From Candidatus Melainabacteria bacterium (lineage in GTDB: Bacteria; Cyanobacteriota; Vampirovibrionia; 2-02-FULL-35-15): a stretch of 20,647 nt of DNA. Below the pieces are notes generated by a model. The model was given only the letters and a program-made list of their open reading frames with translations, was not told the DNA's origin and did not search any database. The stretch covers positions 1 through 20,647 of the forward strand of contig JAHFBD010000009.1 in assembly GCA_023250175.1 (NCBI GenBank). Reading direction: 5' to 3'. Shown one piece after another: positions 7,526 through 16,900 of the stretch; positions within the stretch are counted from its first letter, which is position 1; each line of letters starts with the position of its first letter. Position numbers and translations under genes: made by a program.

Positions 7526-8850
7526 ATGTCGTTAAAAATGACAAAAAGATCGTTAAATTTCGAGTTAATTCTTTTAATTTTGCTAATTATTTTTTCCTTT
7601 GTTATTAGAGTAATAAACCTTGGTTTTCCTGATCACAAAATATTTGATGAGGTATATAGAGTAACTCGGGCACAAATGTTTCTTCATAGTCAACCATTTT
7701 TTACACCACAACCCCACTTCGGAAGATATTTAATAATGCTTGGGATATTACTTTGTGGTGATAATCCAATTGGATGGAGGATTACTAGTGTTTGTTGTGG
7801 AACTTTACTTGTATTTGTTTCATACCTGATTGGTAAGAAAATATTTTCGCATAAGAATGCGGTCAGTAATCCCGCATTCTTTGTTACATTTAGTTCTACT
7901 TACCTAGCTTATAGCAGAATCGGGTGATAGCAATTCATCTTATCTTTTTTATAGCACTTGCATTTTTATTTTTTATATTAGCCACAGAAAATAATAAAAA
8001 AAACTCAAGATTGTTTTTTTGTTTAAGTGCAATTGCAGTAGGTCTTGCAATTGCACTTAAGTGGACGGCTTTAGTTTTACTTCCTATTTTTCTTCTGTGG
8101 ATTATATTAAAAACGAACTTGAAAAATACTTTACTAGCAAAATTATCTTTCGGGATATTATTTCTAACGATTGTTGCTTTTGCTTATTTATTAACATTTT
8201 CTGGCGAAGCCAGGAATCATGAATATCTGCATCAAACATATAAAATGCCAAATAGTAATTTTATTGAAGGGGTAATTTCTTGGCATAAATTAGCATTTAC
8301 AACACATGCAAATACTAATAATAATCATCCTTGTGCATCTAAATGGTACACATGGCCATTGATATATAAACCTGTACTACTGCATTGGCAATTTGATAGC
8401 ACAAGTAAACAAATAACTAGTATTCTTGGAATTGGAAATCCGATTTTATGGTGGGCTAAAAGTTTATCAATATTGTTTTGTTTATTTATGTTTTTCTTTA
8501 AAAAAGATAAGACAATAAATTTTCTTTTGGGGGCTTATTTCATTTCACTTTTACCCTATGCGTTTATAAAAAGACCAATGTTTCTTTATCATTACTTACC
8601 TTCTTTAATTTTCTCTACACTTATTCTTGAGTATACATTTGTCAGTTTATACAAGGAAAAGAAGTATCTAAGACCTTTACTTATGTCGTTTATAATTCTT
8701 GTTGTTGTTGCATTTTTTTATTTCCTCCCCTTTGTAAACGGTTATCCAGTATCTATAGCAGAATATAACAATAGACTTTGGTTTAAGAATTGGAAAGATT
8801 ATACTTCTACAATTGCTAAATATATAGAAGCCCCCCCCCCCCTTAATTAA
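7526..8850 (+). pseudogene. GT39/PMT-like membrane glycosyltransferase, frameshifted
   Basis: The two halves, 7526-7927 and 7924-8850, together resemble a dolichyl/polyprenyl-phosphate-mannose protein mannosyltransferase (GT39, multi-membrane, lipid-linked sugar donor). The N-half has a first membrane helix, the FDE acidic motif (residues 40-42), a PHFG motif like the family's PHPPLG, and GDNPIGWR, ending at SRIG. The C-half continues with IHLIFFIALAFLFF and the many C-terminal helices, ending near RLWFKNW. The reading frame breaks at a GGG in 7921-7925, where TGA ends the first half and an overlapping GTG (7924) could start the second. One added base would give SRIG-VIAIHL, about 441 residues. 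The Asp normally found two to three residues after SRI would then be Ala. AAAGGA (7513-7518) precedes ATG 7526. The gene is either broken, split, or hit by a sequencing error. Confidence 0.75.
8831..8842 (+). repeat. homopolymer run of 12 C at the end of the glycosyltransferase
   Basis: Twelve consecutive C encode part of the terminal APPPL in a genome of roughly one third G+C. Runs of this kind are prone to slippage. The stop codon lies 6 bases further on, and the other two frames also stop within five codons of the run. Confidence 0.9.
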
Positions 8851-8910
8851 ATCGTAATGTACTTAGATATAAAGCTTTTTAATCTTATTATTTATAAAAG
8901 CTAGAGAAAT

Positions 8911-8948
8911 GAAAAGTAGACAATATCTAATTTACTTTTCATTTTTTT
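8911..8948 (+). terminator. candidate rho-independent terminator after the glycosyltransferase
   Basis: GAAAAGTA (8911-8918) and TACTTTTC (8933-8940) form a perfect 8-pair stem with a 14-base loop, followed by A and seven T (8942-8948) on the plus strand. The stem is AT-rich and the loop large, so it is a weak terminator. It overlaps the 3' end of the convergent GST gene. Confidence 0.4.
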
Positions 8949-9583
8949 GCCATCATACATTCACCGTAAAACTTGTGAGTTTTTTTGTAGAAGTCTTGAG
9001 ATTGCAAATTTTTTCTCCAAGCCAGAAGTTTAGGATATGGCTTTAAATCTACTTCAATTAATTCAGAAGGATCTATAGATGCCAAGAGACACAAATCAGC
9101 AATTGTTAATTTCTCACCGACTAAATACTTGGTTTTATTTAGCTGACTTTCAATTACTGGTAAAAATCTATTAATAACTTCTTCACCCTTTTTAATTTCA
9201 TTAGCATTAGATTCAAGACCTATCTTCTTTGCTACAAACCTGTTAAAAGCAATTGGAAGATATCCTTGCATATTTAGATGCTGGCTGACGAAATCACACC
9301 ACATATCAACTTCAGCTTGTTGAACTAAATCATTAGGATAGAAATCAGACTTAACTTTTCTGCACAAATATTTAATAATTGCATTACTTTCAGAGAGATT
9401 CAGTTTCCCATCTTCTATTGCAGGAACCTTACCGGAAGGGTTAATTGCTAAATATTTATCCGTTTTATTTTCACCTTTAAATAAATCAAGCGATATGAAT
9501 TCGTAATCTATACCTAGTGCATTTAAACACATCTCTACCTTATTACATGGTGGAGAAACTTTATTACCATATAACTTAATCAT
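8939..9583 (-). CDS. glutathione S-transferase-like protein
   Basis: The 214-residue product has the two-domain cytosolic GST layout. The N-terminal thioredoxin-like domain (about 1-80) carries SPPCNKV (10-16), where Ser10 or Cys13 would be the catalytic residue as in theta/zeta-like classes. It also has NPSGKVPAIED (about 49-59) with the cis-proline, and LSESNAIIKYL with the Glu-Ser pair that holds glutathione's gamma-glutamyl group. The all-helical C-terminal domain carries LTIADLCLLASID, the usual capping motif. A perfect AGGAGG (plus-strand 9592-9597) stands 8 bases before ATG 9583, among the best ribosome sites in the window. It has its own candidate promoter and faces the glycosyltransferase. 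The substrate is unknown; detoxification, dehalogenation or isomerisation are all possible. Glutathione use is assumed from the family. Confidence 0.9.
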   Translation of the reverse strand: MIKLYGNKVSPPCNKVEMCLNALGIDYEFISLDLFKGENKTDKYLAINPSGKVPAIEDGKLNLSESNAIIKYLCRKVKSDFYPNDLVQQAEVDMWCDFVSQHLNMQGYLPIAFNRFVAKKIGLESNANEIKKGEEVINRFLPVIESQLNKTKYLVGEKLTIADLCLLASIDPSELIEVDLKPYPKLLAWRKNLQSQDFYKKTHKFYGECMMAKK

Positions 9584-9638
9584 TTTATTTTCCTCCTAAT
9601 TAATGAAGTCTTTAATAATATCGTACACTCTACAAGTA

Positions 9639-9668
9639 ATCATATTATAAATATGACCCTTATGACAA
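9639..9668 (-). promoter_or_regulatory. candidate promoter for the GST-like gene
   Basis: On the minus strand TTGTCA (9668-9663) and TATGAT (9644-9639) are 18 bases apart. A start near 9632 gives a leader of about 50 bases carrying AGGAGG. The fit to sigma-70 consensus is good, but the region is AT-rich. Confidence 0.42.
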
Positions 9669-9734
9669 AATGGACTTGAAACACTTATTGTTTCTTAATT
9701 TATTTCAAAGCAAAGTTGATTGATTTTTCGACAA

Positions 9735-12260
9735 TTAAAAACTAACTTTCTTATAAAAGTAAACCTTAACGATTTCAGCAGCAATTATATGAACAATAAC
9801 TAGTATACCTAAAATTAAAATAAAACTATTTGGAACAGGTGTAAAACTAAAAAGGGAAGCTAGTGGTTGGAAGGTGTAACAGATGATTAGTAGTGAGATA
9901 GCAAATAGAAAAGCACCTACAAGATATTTACTGGGTTTACTCTTAAAAAAGAATCTTCTAGTCCTTATAATAAGAGCTATTGTTGATGCACAAATTACAG
10001 ATTCTAGAAACCATCCTGTCCTAAATGTGCTAGGTGTTGTGTGAAATAAAAGATAAAGTATACCAAAAGTCAAGTAATCAAAAACTGAACTCAAAAAACC
10101 AAATACAATCATAAAATTTATAATAAATTTTATATTCCACCTTTTTGGTAAATCAACTAACTCTGTGTCTACATTATCAGTTGCAATTGCAAGTGAGGGT
10201 AAATCACTCAAAAGGTTTTCAAGCAGCACTTGTTTAGGTAATAATGGCAAAAAAGGAAGCAGCAAGGATGCTCCAGCCATACTAAACATGTCTCCAAAGT
10301 TTGCACTTGTAGAAACAAAAATATACTTTAGCGTATTTGCAAAAGTTTTCCTTCCTTCTTTTATACCAGCAATAACCACTTCAAGCTCTTTATCTAAAAG
10401 TACAATATCAGCAGCTTCTTTTGCAACATCCACAGCAGTATCAACAGATATGCCTACATCAGCAGAATGTAAGGCAGTAGCATCGTTTATTCCATCACCG
10501 ATGTAACCTACCACATTACCAACTTTCCTTAGAGAAAGAACTATTTTTTCTTTTTGGTTTGGTTCGATTTCTGCAAATATATCTATTTCTTGTACTAATG
10601 TTTCTAACTCTAAATCACTTATGTTCTTTATTTCATCGCCACTTACAATCCTCAGATTTTCTAAGCCAATTTGTTCACAGATACTTTGTGCAATTAGCCT
10701 ATTGTCGCCAGTAATTACTTTAAGTTTAACTCCAGATTTTTGCAAATCATTTATTGTGTCTAATATCTTTTCTTTGGGCGGATCATAAAAAGTGAGAAAT
10801 CCTAGAAACACCATATCTGATTCATGTTCTTTAGTCACATGTACTGCCTTGTCTAATCTTCTGTAGGCAATTCCTAAAGTTCTAAACCCTTTTAAACTAA
10901 GCTCTTTATACATCTTATCTGTTTTTTCTTTTAGAGGTTCTAAGTCTACTATTTCACCTGATGGGAGCTCTACTTTTTTGCAAATAGCCAAAATATTTTT
11001 GACAGCTCCTTTAGTTATTAATAAGTAGCCATCTCTTTCTGACAATAATACACTTAAACACTTCCTGTTGAAATCATATGGTAGCTCATCAATTTTTTTA
11101 TATGATCTAATATCAAAACTTAAATCTTTACGGACCGCTTCATCTATTGGATTTATATAACCGTTTTCAAAGGAAGAATTTAAGTAGGCAAACATTCCTA
11201 CCTTTTCGCTTTTGTCATTATTAATATTAAGAGCTTCATGCAGCTTTACTTTTCCTTCTGTTAGAGTGCCAGTTTTATCAGAACAGAGTATATTCATTGA
11301 GCCAAGATTTTCAATTGAAGAAAGTTTCTTCACAATAACCTTTTGTTTTGCCATAGCTTTAGCACCATGAGAGAGATTTATGCTAATTATTGCTGGAAGT
11401 AATTGTGGAGTGATACCTACTGCAATAGCAAGCGAAAATAAAATAGAATCAAGTATTGGACGATGTACATAAATATTAAATAAAAGAATAATGGATACTG
11501 TTACAAGCATTATTTTCATTAGCAGATAGCCAAACTGTTTTATTCCATGTTCAAACTCTGTTTCAACTGATCCTTGTCCAAGTTCTTGACTAATCTTTCC
11601 AAATTCTGTACCTTTTCCAATTTTTACTACTACTGCTTTTGCTGTTCCACTTATCACACTGGTTCCCATAAAGATTGAGTTTGTGCGTTTTGCAATTGAA
11701 ATATCATTTGGTACTAGACCCATATTTTTTTCAACAGGATATGTTTCACCAGTAAAAGCTATCTCATTTACAAAAAAATCCTTTACTTCAGTAAGAAGAC
11801 AATCAGCAGGTATTAAACTTCCACTAGAAAGTAAAATTATGTCTCCGGGAACAACTGTGTCTGAATCTATCTTACAAATGTTTCCATCTCTTATAACATC
11901 TATTTTTATCCTAACCAAGGACAGTAATTTATCTACAGCATTCGAAGCACTATATTCTTGAAAGAAACTAAGTACTCCACTAAGAAAGACAATGATTAAA
12001 ATAATTAAACTATCTGTAAAATCACGAAGGAACAAAGATAAAACTGCTGCAAAAATAAGAATGAGAATTATAGGATTTTTAAATTGATTTAAGAATATTA
12101 ATAGCCCATTTGTCTGTTCTCTTTTATTTAGTAACTGGTATTTTAAATTCTTTAACCTTTTACTTGCTTCTTCTCCTGAAAGTCCATTATGAGTAGATTC
12201 GAGAGATTTAATTAAATCTTGAGGATTAATGCTCCAGAAATTCTCGATGTTATTATGCAT
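9735..12260 (-). CDS. mgtA: MgtA/MgtB-type magnesium-importing P-type ATPase
   Basis: This 841-residue membrane pump is a P3B-type ATPase, the family that imports Mg2+. Markers in order: actuator TGET (170-173), membrane gate TPQLLP (284-289), phosphorylation site SDKTGT with Asp328, KGA in the nucleotide domain (417-419), TGDN (517-520) and GDGIND (588-593). The C-terminal membrane part matches the MgtA pattern: SANFGDMFSMAGAS, LLPFLPLLP, ENLLSDLPSLAIATDNVD and LPKRW. Those last blocks separate it from Ca2+ pumps. In E. coli MgtA I recall Glu in the TPxxLP motif; here it is Gln. It is the last gene of the long operon, 9 bases after the YVTN propeller gene, with no Shine-Dalgarno site, no Mg2+-sensing leader of its own and no clear terminator after it. 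Its regulation is therefore probably tied to the operon. Confidence 0.92.
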   Translation of the reverse strand: MHNNIENFWSINPQDLIKSLESTHNGLSGEEASKRLKNLKYQLLNKREQTNGLLIFLNQFKNPIILILIFAAVLSLFLRDFTDSLIILIIVFLSGVLSFFQEYSASNAVDKLLSLVRIKIDVIRDGNICKIDSDTVVPGDIILLSSGSLIPADCLLTEVKDFFVNEIAFTGETYPVEKNMGLVPNDISIAKRTNSIFMGTSVISGTAKAVVVKIGKGTEFGKISQELGQGSVETEFEHGIKQFGYLLMKIMLVTVSIILLFNIYVHRPILDSILFSLAIAVGITPQLLPAIISINLSHGAKAMAKQKVIVKKLSSIENLGSMNILCSDKTGTLTEGKVKLHEALNINNDKSEKVGMFAYLNSSFENGYINPIDEAVRKDLSFDIRSYKKIDELPYDFNRKCLSVLLSERDGYLLITKGAVKNILAICKKVELPSGEIVDLEPLKEKTDKMYKELSLKGFRTLGIAYRRLDKAVHVTKEHESDMVFLGFLTFYDPPKEKILDTINDLQKSGVKLKVITGDNRLIAQSICEQIGLENLRIVSGDEIKNISDLELETLVQEIDIFAEIEPNQKEKIVLSLRKVGNVVGYIGDGINDATALHSADVGISVDTAVDVAKEAADIVLLDKELEVVIAGIKEGRKTFANTLKYIFVSTSANFGDMFSMAGASLLLPFLPLLPKQVLLENLLSDLPSLAIATDNVDTELVDLPKRWNIKFIINFMIVFGFLSSVFDYLTFGILYLLFHTTPSTFRTGWFLESVICASTIALIIRTRRFFFKSKPSKYLVGAFLFAISLLIICYTFQPLASLFSFTPVPNSFILILGILVIVHIIAAEIVKVYFYKKVSF

Positions 12261-12269
12261 TTAACTATA

Positions 12270-13265
12270 TTAGGGTGGTGACATAGGTGTGGTCTCAGGA
12301 AGCTCTCCTATAATAGAGATTGTCTTTGATTTTCTGTTAACAACATATAGCTTACTTGTCTTTGAGTTAAAAGCAAGCTGTGTAGGACCCTCACCGACAT
12401 CAATAGTCTTCTCTATTTTTTTACTATCTAGATTTATAATACTTACTTTATCCGAATCTCTATTTGCTACATATAGCTTGGTTCCTTTTTTATTTAATGC
12501 TAATCCACTAGGTGTTTCACCAGCCTTAAAATCATCAGTCTTAATCGAAGTAAGGAAAAGTCTTTTTTTAAATTCAACAGAAAAAACATTATTACTCCCT
12601 TGATTCGAAATATAAGCCTTTCCATCAAATGGGTTAAATACAATTGAGTGAGGACTACTGCCTAACGAAGCTTTTTTAATAGTACTGTTAGAATCTCCAT
12701 TTATAGCAAATAGATCTTTAGAATCTTGATTAATAACAAAAATATGATTTTTGGATTCATCTATAGCTAAATCAACAGGATTCTTTCCTACAGATATTTT
12801 GTTAATAACTTTTCTTACACCAGAATCTATTACAGAAATATTGTCTGAATTTGAGTTTGCAACATAAGCTTTTCCTGTTCTTGAGTTTATAGCAACTGAA
12901 AGAGGTTTTGAGCCTACACTTATTGATCTTAATATTGAATTGTCTGTTGAGTTTATGATTTGAAGCTTACCCCCGTTTTCTGATACTATATAAACTTTGT
13001 TATTTCTTTTATTTATAGCTAAACCATTAGGACCACCATTGATAGAAAAAGTAGATTCAACTTCATCTGTATTTCCATCTATAACCGTAACTAAATCATC
13101 CTCCTTGTGAGGTATGTATATTTTATTCAATTTTGTATTAATAACTACTTTACTAGGTTCGTCTTGTAAAGAAATAGTTTTTAATACTCCTTGTTCTGCA
13201 AAAGCAAAATTTGAAAAATAAAAAAATAAAAAAATGAATATTGTTATTGATTTTTTACGAATCAT
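12270..13265 (-). CDS. exported YVTN-family seven-bladed beta-propeller protein
   Basis: From ATG 13265 the protein has 331 residues. It opens with a signal peptide (RKK, a long hydrophobic stretch, then FAFA before EQG), so it should be exported. Seven blade repeats can be read, each with a pattern like LAIN-x5-KxYVxN: VVINTKLNKIYI, LAINKRNNKVYI, VAINSRTGKAYVAN, LAIDESKNHIFVIN, IVFNPFDGKAYISN, LALNKKGTKLYVAN, LAFNSKTSKLYVVN. It ends in a short Pro-rich tail, PETTPMSPP. This is the YncE/YVTN fold, usually a binding protein rather than an enzyme. AGGAG (13279-13275) stands 9 bases before ATG 13265; a TTG at 13274 lies too close to that site and would put three residues before the signal peptide. 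The start overlaps the end of the PPTase gene by 11 bases. Its ligand is unknown. Confidence 0.88.
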   Translation of the reverse strand: MIRKKSITIFIFLFFYFSNFAFAEQGVLKTISLQDEPSKVVINTKLNKIYIPHKEDDLVTVIDGNTDEVESTFSINGGPNGLAINKRNNKVYIVSENGGKLQIINSTDNSILRSISVGSKPLSVAINSRTGKAYVANSNSDNISVIDSGVRKVINKISVGKNPVDLAIDESKNHIFVINQDSKDLFAINGDSNSTIKKASLGSSPHSIVFNPFDGKAYISNQGSNNVFSVEFKKRLFLTSIKTDDFKAGETPSGLALNKKGTKLYVANRDSDKVSIINLDSKKIEKTIDVGEGPTQLAFNSKTSKLYVVNRKSKTISIIGELPETTPMSPP

Positions 13266-13980
13266 ATACTGCAACTCCTATTATAAACTCAATATCATTT
13301 CTCTTAAAAGTCATACTTCCAGCAATAGTTTCTTTATTCTGGAGACCATCTTTGATGGTATATGATTCATTTCTTAGCTCAATAAGAACCTTGCTAAGTC
13401 TGCCAAATGCTATTCCTTCACCTGTTGATTTAAGAACAGCTTCTTTAAGTGCCCAGACATTAAAAAACCAATTTTTAGCTTTAACTGGATCTAAAGTTTT
13501 GAAAAACAATTGCTCTGAAGGATGAAATAGTGAATTTACAACCCCGCTTATTTTAAATGATTCTGTTACCTCAACTATATCAATGCCAATAGCTGCTTTG
13601 GTACTTAAGCCTAGTAAACCAAACCCATTTGTATAAGAAAAATTAACAACCATTTTTTCATATGGGGGCGCAAAATAAGGTTTCCCATTAGTATCTTTTT
13701 TTAATTGGATACTGGTTGGTTGAATTACTTGGGATGGAAGAAGCTGTGCAATTTTATTAAGTGCCTTTTTTAAGTGATTATTTAATGCTGGCATAGTACG
13801 ATCTGATGCTGGATAAAGCCATAGATGAGCTAATGCACTTATATCAATGGGCTCTTCAAAATCCTTATACAATACAGCATATTCTAATGGTGAAAAAGTA
13901 TCTTTTTTATAAAGAGATTCTAATACTGAACAAGCTGAAAACAACCGAATGTGTTTTTGTTCCTTTAGTTTGTTATTCAT
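13255..13980 (-). CDS. Sfp-type 4'-phosphopantetheinyl transferase
   Basis: This 241-residue enzyme should move the phosphopantetheine arm from CoA to the carrier-domain serine of the synthetase encoded just upstream. Motifs: NGKPYF (about 98-103), IGIDIVEV (131-138) with the Mg2+-binding Asp, and WFFNVWALKEAVLKSTGEG (171-189) with the W-x-KE-x3-K signature. The length and spread of motifs are those of Sfp/Gsp enzymes for secondary metabolism, not the short AcpS. The usual FNxSHSG block reads VNFSYTNG here, so the His that contacts CoA is Tyr. The start overlaps the synthetase stop in an ATGA arrangement (13977-13980), and its own 3' end overlaps the propeller gene. This tight coupling points to a dedicated partner of the synthetase. 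Confidence 0.93.
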   Translation of the reverse strand: MNNKLKEQKHIRLFSACSVLESLYKKDTFSPLEYAVLYKDFEEPIDISALAHLWLYPASDRTMPALNNHLKKALNKIAQLLPSQVIQPTSIQLKKDTNGKPYFAPPYEKMVVNFSYTNGFGLLGLSTKAAIGIDIVEVTESFKISGVVNSLFHPSEQLFFKTLDPVKAKNWFFNVWALKEAVLKSTGEGIAFGRLSKVLIELRNESYTIKDGLQNKETIAGSMTFKRNDIEFIIGVAVYDS

Positions 13981-16900
13981 ACTATTTTATGTGCTGGTAG
14001 CCCTTGCCACTTCGTATCTTTCGGGAGTGTTTCACCCTTCATTAACACAGAAAGATCCCCAAGTTCTGAGCCTGCTTGCATCTCTGTATTGTATAGAATA
14101 ACTGAAAGTGATCCTACTGAACAATTAGCCCCAATGGTAACAGGACCTATTTTAATAATACGATCCTCAAAAAGATGAGATTGTAAAGTAGCATTTTCAT
14201 TAATAATTGCATCATCACCAATTGTGATCATGTCATGCTCCGTGATGTCTGTGGTATCAATAAAGACTCTCTTACCAATTTTACATCCTAATATACGCAA
14301 GAAAATATTGATAAATGGAGTACCTCTAAGATGATCTAGAAAAAATGGTACCAAGGTATTTTCATAGTAAGTTGTAAGGAGTTCATTGCGCCAAACAAAA
14401 TTGCTCCATAAAGGTTTTTCTATTGCACAATATTTGCCAACAAGTAGTTTTTTAATTGTAACTGCCAGAAATACAATAATCACACAAATAAACATGTATA
14501 ATACCGGAAATAATAATATTGTTTGCCAAACGCTTGCTTGTTCTAGTAGGTTGTCTATTAGTGAAAATAATAATGAGATTAATATGATTGTTGTAGTTAA
14601 TGGAAGTGTTATACGAAAATATTCTATAAAAAGTCTTTGCAAGTAAAGTTTCCGTGATGGCTTGTATGTCGTTGCTTCTGTGAAACCATTTTTGTGTTCT
14701 CGTCTTGGAAGAAAAATAGCAGGGGAGCCTAGCCATGAAACATTTGAACGGTTTAAATCTTCATCAGTTTTTGGAGGAACTGAAAGTACACCAATTAAAG
14801 TTCCATCTGGAATTATGGTACCCGAAGATAGTACCGAATTATTGCCAATAAAAGCTCTCTGCCCAATAATTGTGGGAGCTAAAGTAAACTCATTATTATA
14901 AACTCGTGGTGCACATAACGTTGATAAGTCCGCAACAAAACTTTCTTGTCCAATTGAAACCAAATCAAATGCAATCTCTGGAGATGTGGATATTTCTGCT
15001 CTCTCACCTACTTTTACCCCAAGTAGTTTAAACCATGGTATTAAATATAATGTGGCATAAAAAGTATTGATTAAATCTGAGCTACTATGCATTAATTCAT
15101 CTAAAAACCATTTGCGAATATGAAACCCTGTATAAAGCTTATAAACTCCTGGCTTAAGATACCCTAAAACAGTCCATTTTATAAGAGCAACTAATAAGCA
15201 TGTAGATGTTAACAATAATGGAACTAAAGCCATCACATTAACTAAATATAAAAAATCATACCACTCATAGTCAAAGCTTAATTGTAGATAATTTAGCCAC
15301 ACAATACCTGGTAATATAGGAAGCAACAGAAGTCCCCTAATACTAAGGGCAAGCATAAAAAAGATTACCCCGTAAACTAAACGTTTGATTTTATGTGATT
15401 GTAAATTTGGATTATATAGTGGAAATGATCGGTTACTATTCCTCTTAGCTGGAGAGCCATGCCACTCCTCATTTGAAGGAATAATTGTTTTTGCAGGTAA
15501 AAAGGAAAGATTGCCAAGTATTGCCCCATCTTTAATTTCTGATTCACCAGATACAACACTGGTTGTACCCATATAACACCCAGCCCCTATTGAAATACAT
15601 CGTAGTTTTAAAAAACCATTTTCAATATTACTGGTGCTTAAAATTGCACAGTTTGATATGATTGTATCGTTGCCAATTGTAATTAAGTCAGGAGAACTAA
15701 TTTGAACACGCTGAATGATTACATTCTCTCCTATATTTGCACCAAGCAAACGAAGATATATTGCAATGAAAGGTGTTCCTGAAAATAAGCTAACAGGTGT
15801 AACATTGAGTAATCTATTAATAAACCACCAGCGTAAGTAATATGTCCCCCAAAGTGGGTAATCACCTTGTTTAAACTTGCCAACAATAAGCCATTTTAAA
15901 GCAAGCGTGATTAGCAAGATAATGGGTATAGAACTAAGGCAAGCAGTTACACTAGCTAGAATAGAACTGATAACAGGCACATCGTTATAAACTAACAAAG
16001 CATAAGTAAGATAAGGAAGTAATATTTGAAGGGCATAAATCCCTAAAATTATCGTAAGACCAAAAGCTTGAGCTATTCCGCATAAATAATATCTTATTTG
16101 AGAAGTTTGGTTATTTATTTTATCTTCTTTATTTGTCTTATTTTGTCCCGGTGTTTGTTTTAACCGTTCTGCTAGTTCACTAATTGTTTGTGCTTTGTAA
16201 ATGTCATGCATTGATGCATGAGAATAATGCGAATAACTCCTTAGTTTTGAAATGAGGCGTGCAGCGAGCAAAGAATGCCCCCCAAGATCAGTAAAAAAAT
16301 TATCATTAGTAGAAATATTTTTGTTAGGAAAAAGTTTTTTCCATTCTCTAAGCAAATCTTTTTCTTGAATATTTTTAGGTAACGTAATCTTGTTGTTGGT
16401 TTCTGTAGATAAGATTTTTAAGTGTAATAGTGCTGAGCGATTGATTTTGCCACTAACAAGTAAAGGCAGTTTATTAAGTGTTTCTATTGTGTGAGGAACC
16501 ATATAATGAGGTAAATTTTTGTTCATCATTTGAATTAGTTCTTGTCGATTTATATTAAAGCCTTGTTTTAGAACAACGAATGCTACTAGTTGATCTATCC
16601 CTTTAATATCATTCCGTATGCAAACTGCAGCTGCTTGAATATTAGGATTTTTAAGTAAGATTTCTTCAATCTCACTTATTTCAATGCGGTAACCGCGGAG
16701 CTTAATTTGCTCGTCATTACGCCCAAGTATTTCTAGGGTTCCATTTGGTGTCCAGGAAGCTAAATCTCCCGTGCGATATAAAGTAGGGTTATGAAATCCA
16801 ACCTTATAAAAAGGATTAGCAATAAATTTCTTAGTAGTAAGTTCTGGATTATTTAAATATCCTTGGGCTATACCAATGCCAGAAACGCACAGTTCTCCTA

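Noticed and set aside
7921..7927. Programmed ribosomal frameshift in the glycosyltransferase
   Set aside because: No slippery heptamer and no obvious stimulatory structure at the site; a simple indel or sequencing error is the better explanation.
13266..13274. TTG 13274 as the start of the YVTN propeller gene
   Set aside because: AGGAG at 13275-13279 directly abuts this TTG, leaving no spacer, but is well placed for ATG 13265, which begins a typical signal peptide.
14386..15576. Open frames on the plus strand and in other frames inside the synthetase gene
   Set aside because: They lie within a clear 1344-residue coding sequence, have no ribosome sites or recognisable motifs, and look like by-products of its codon use.
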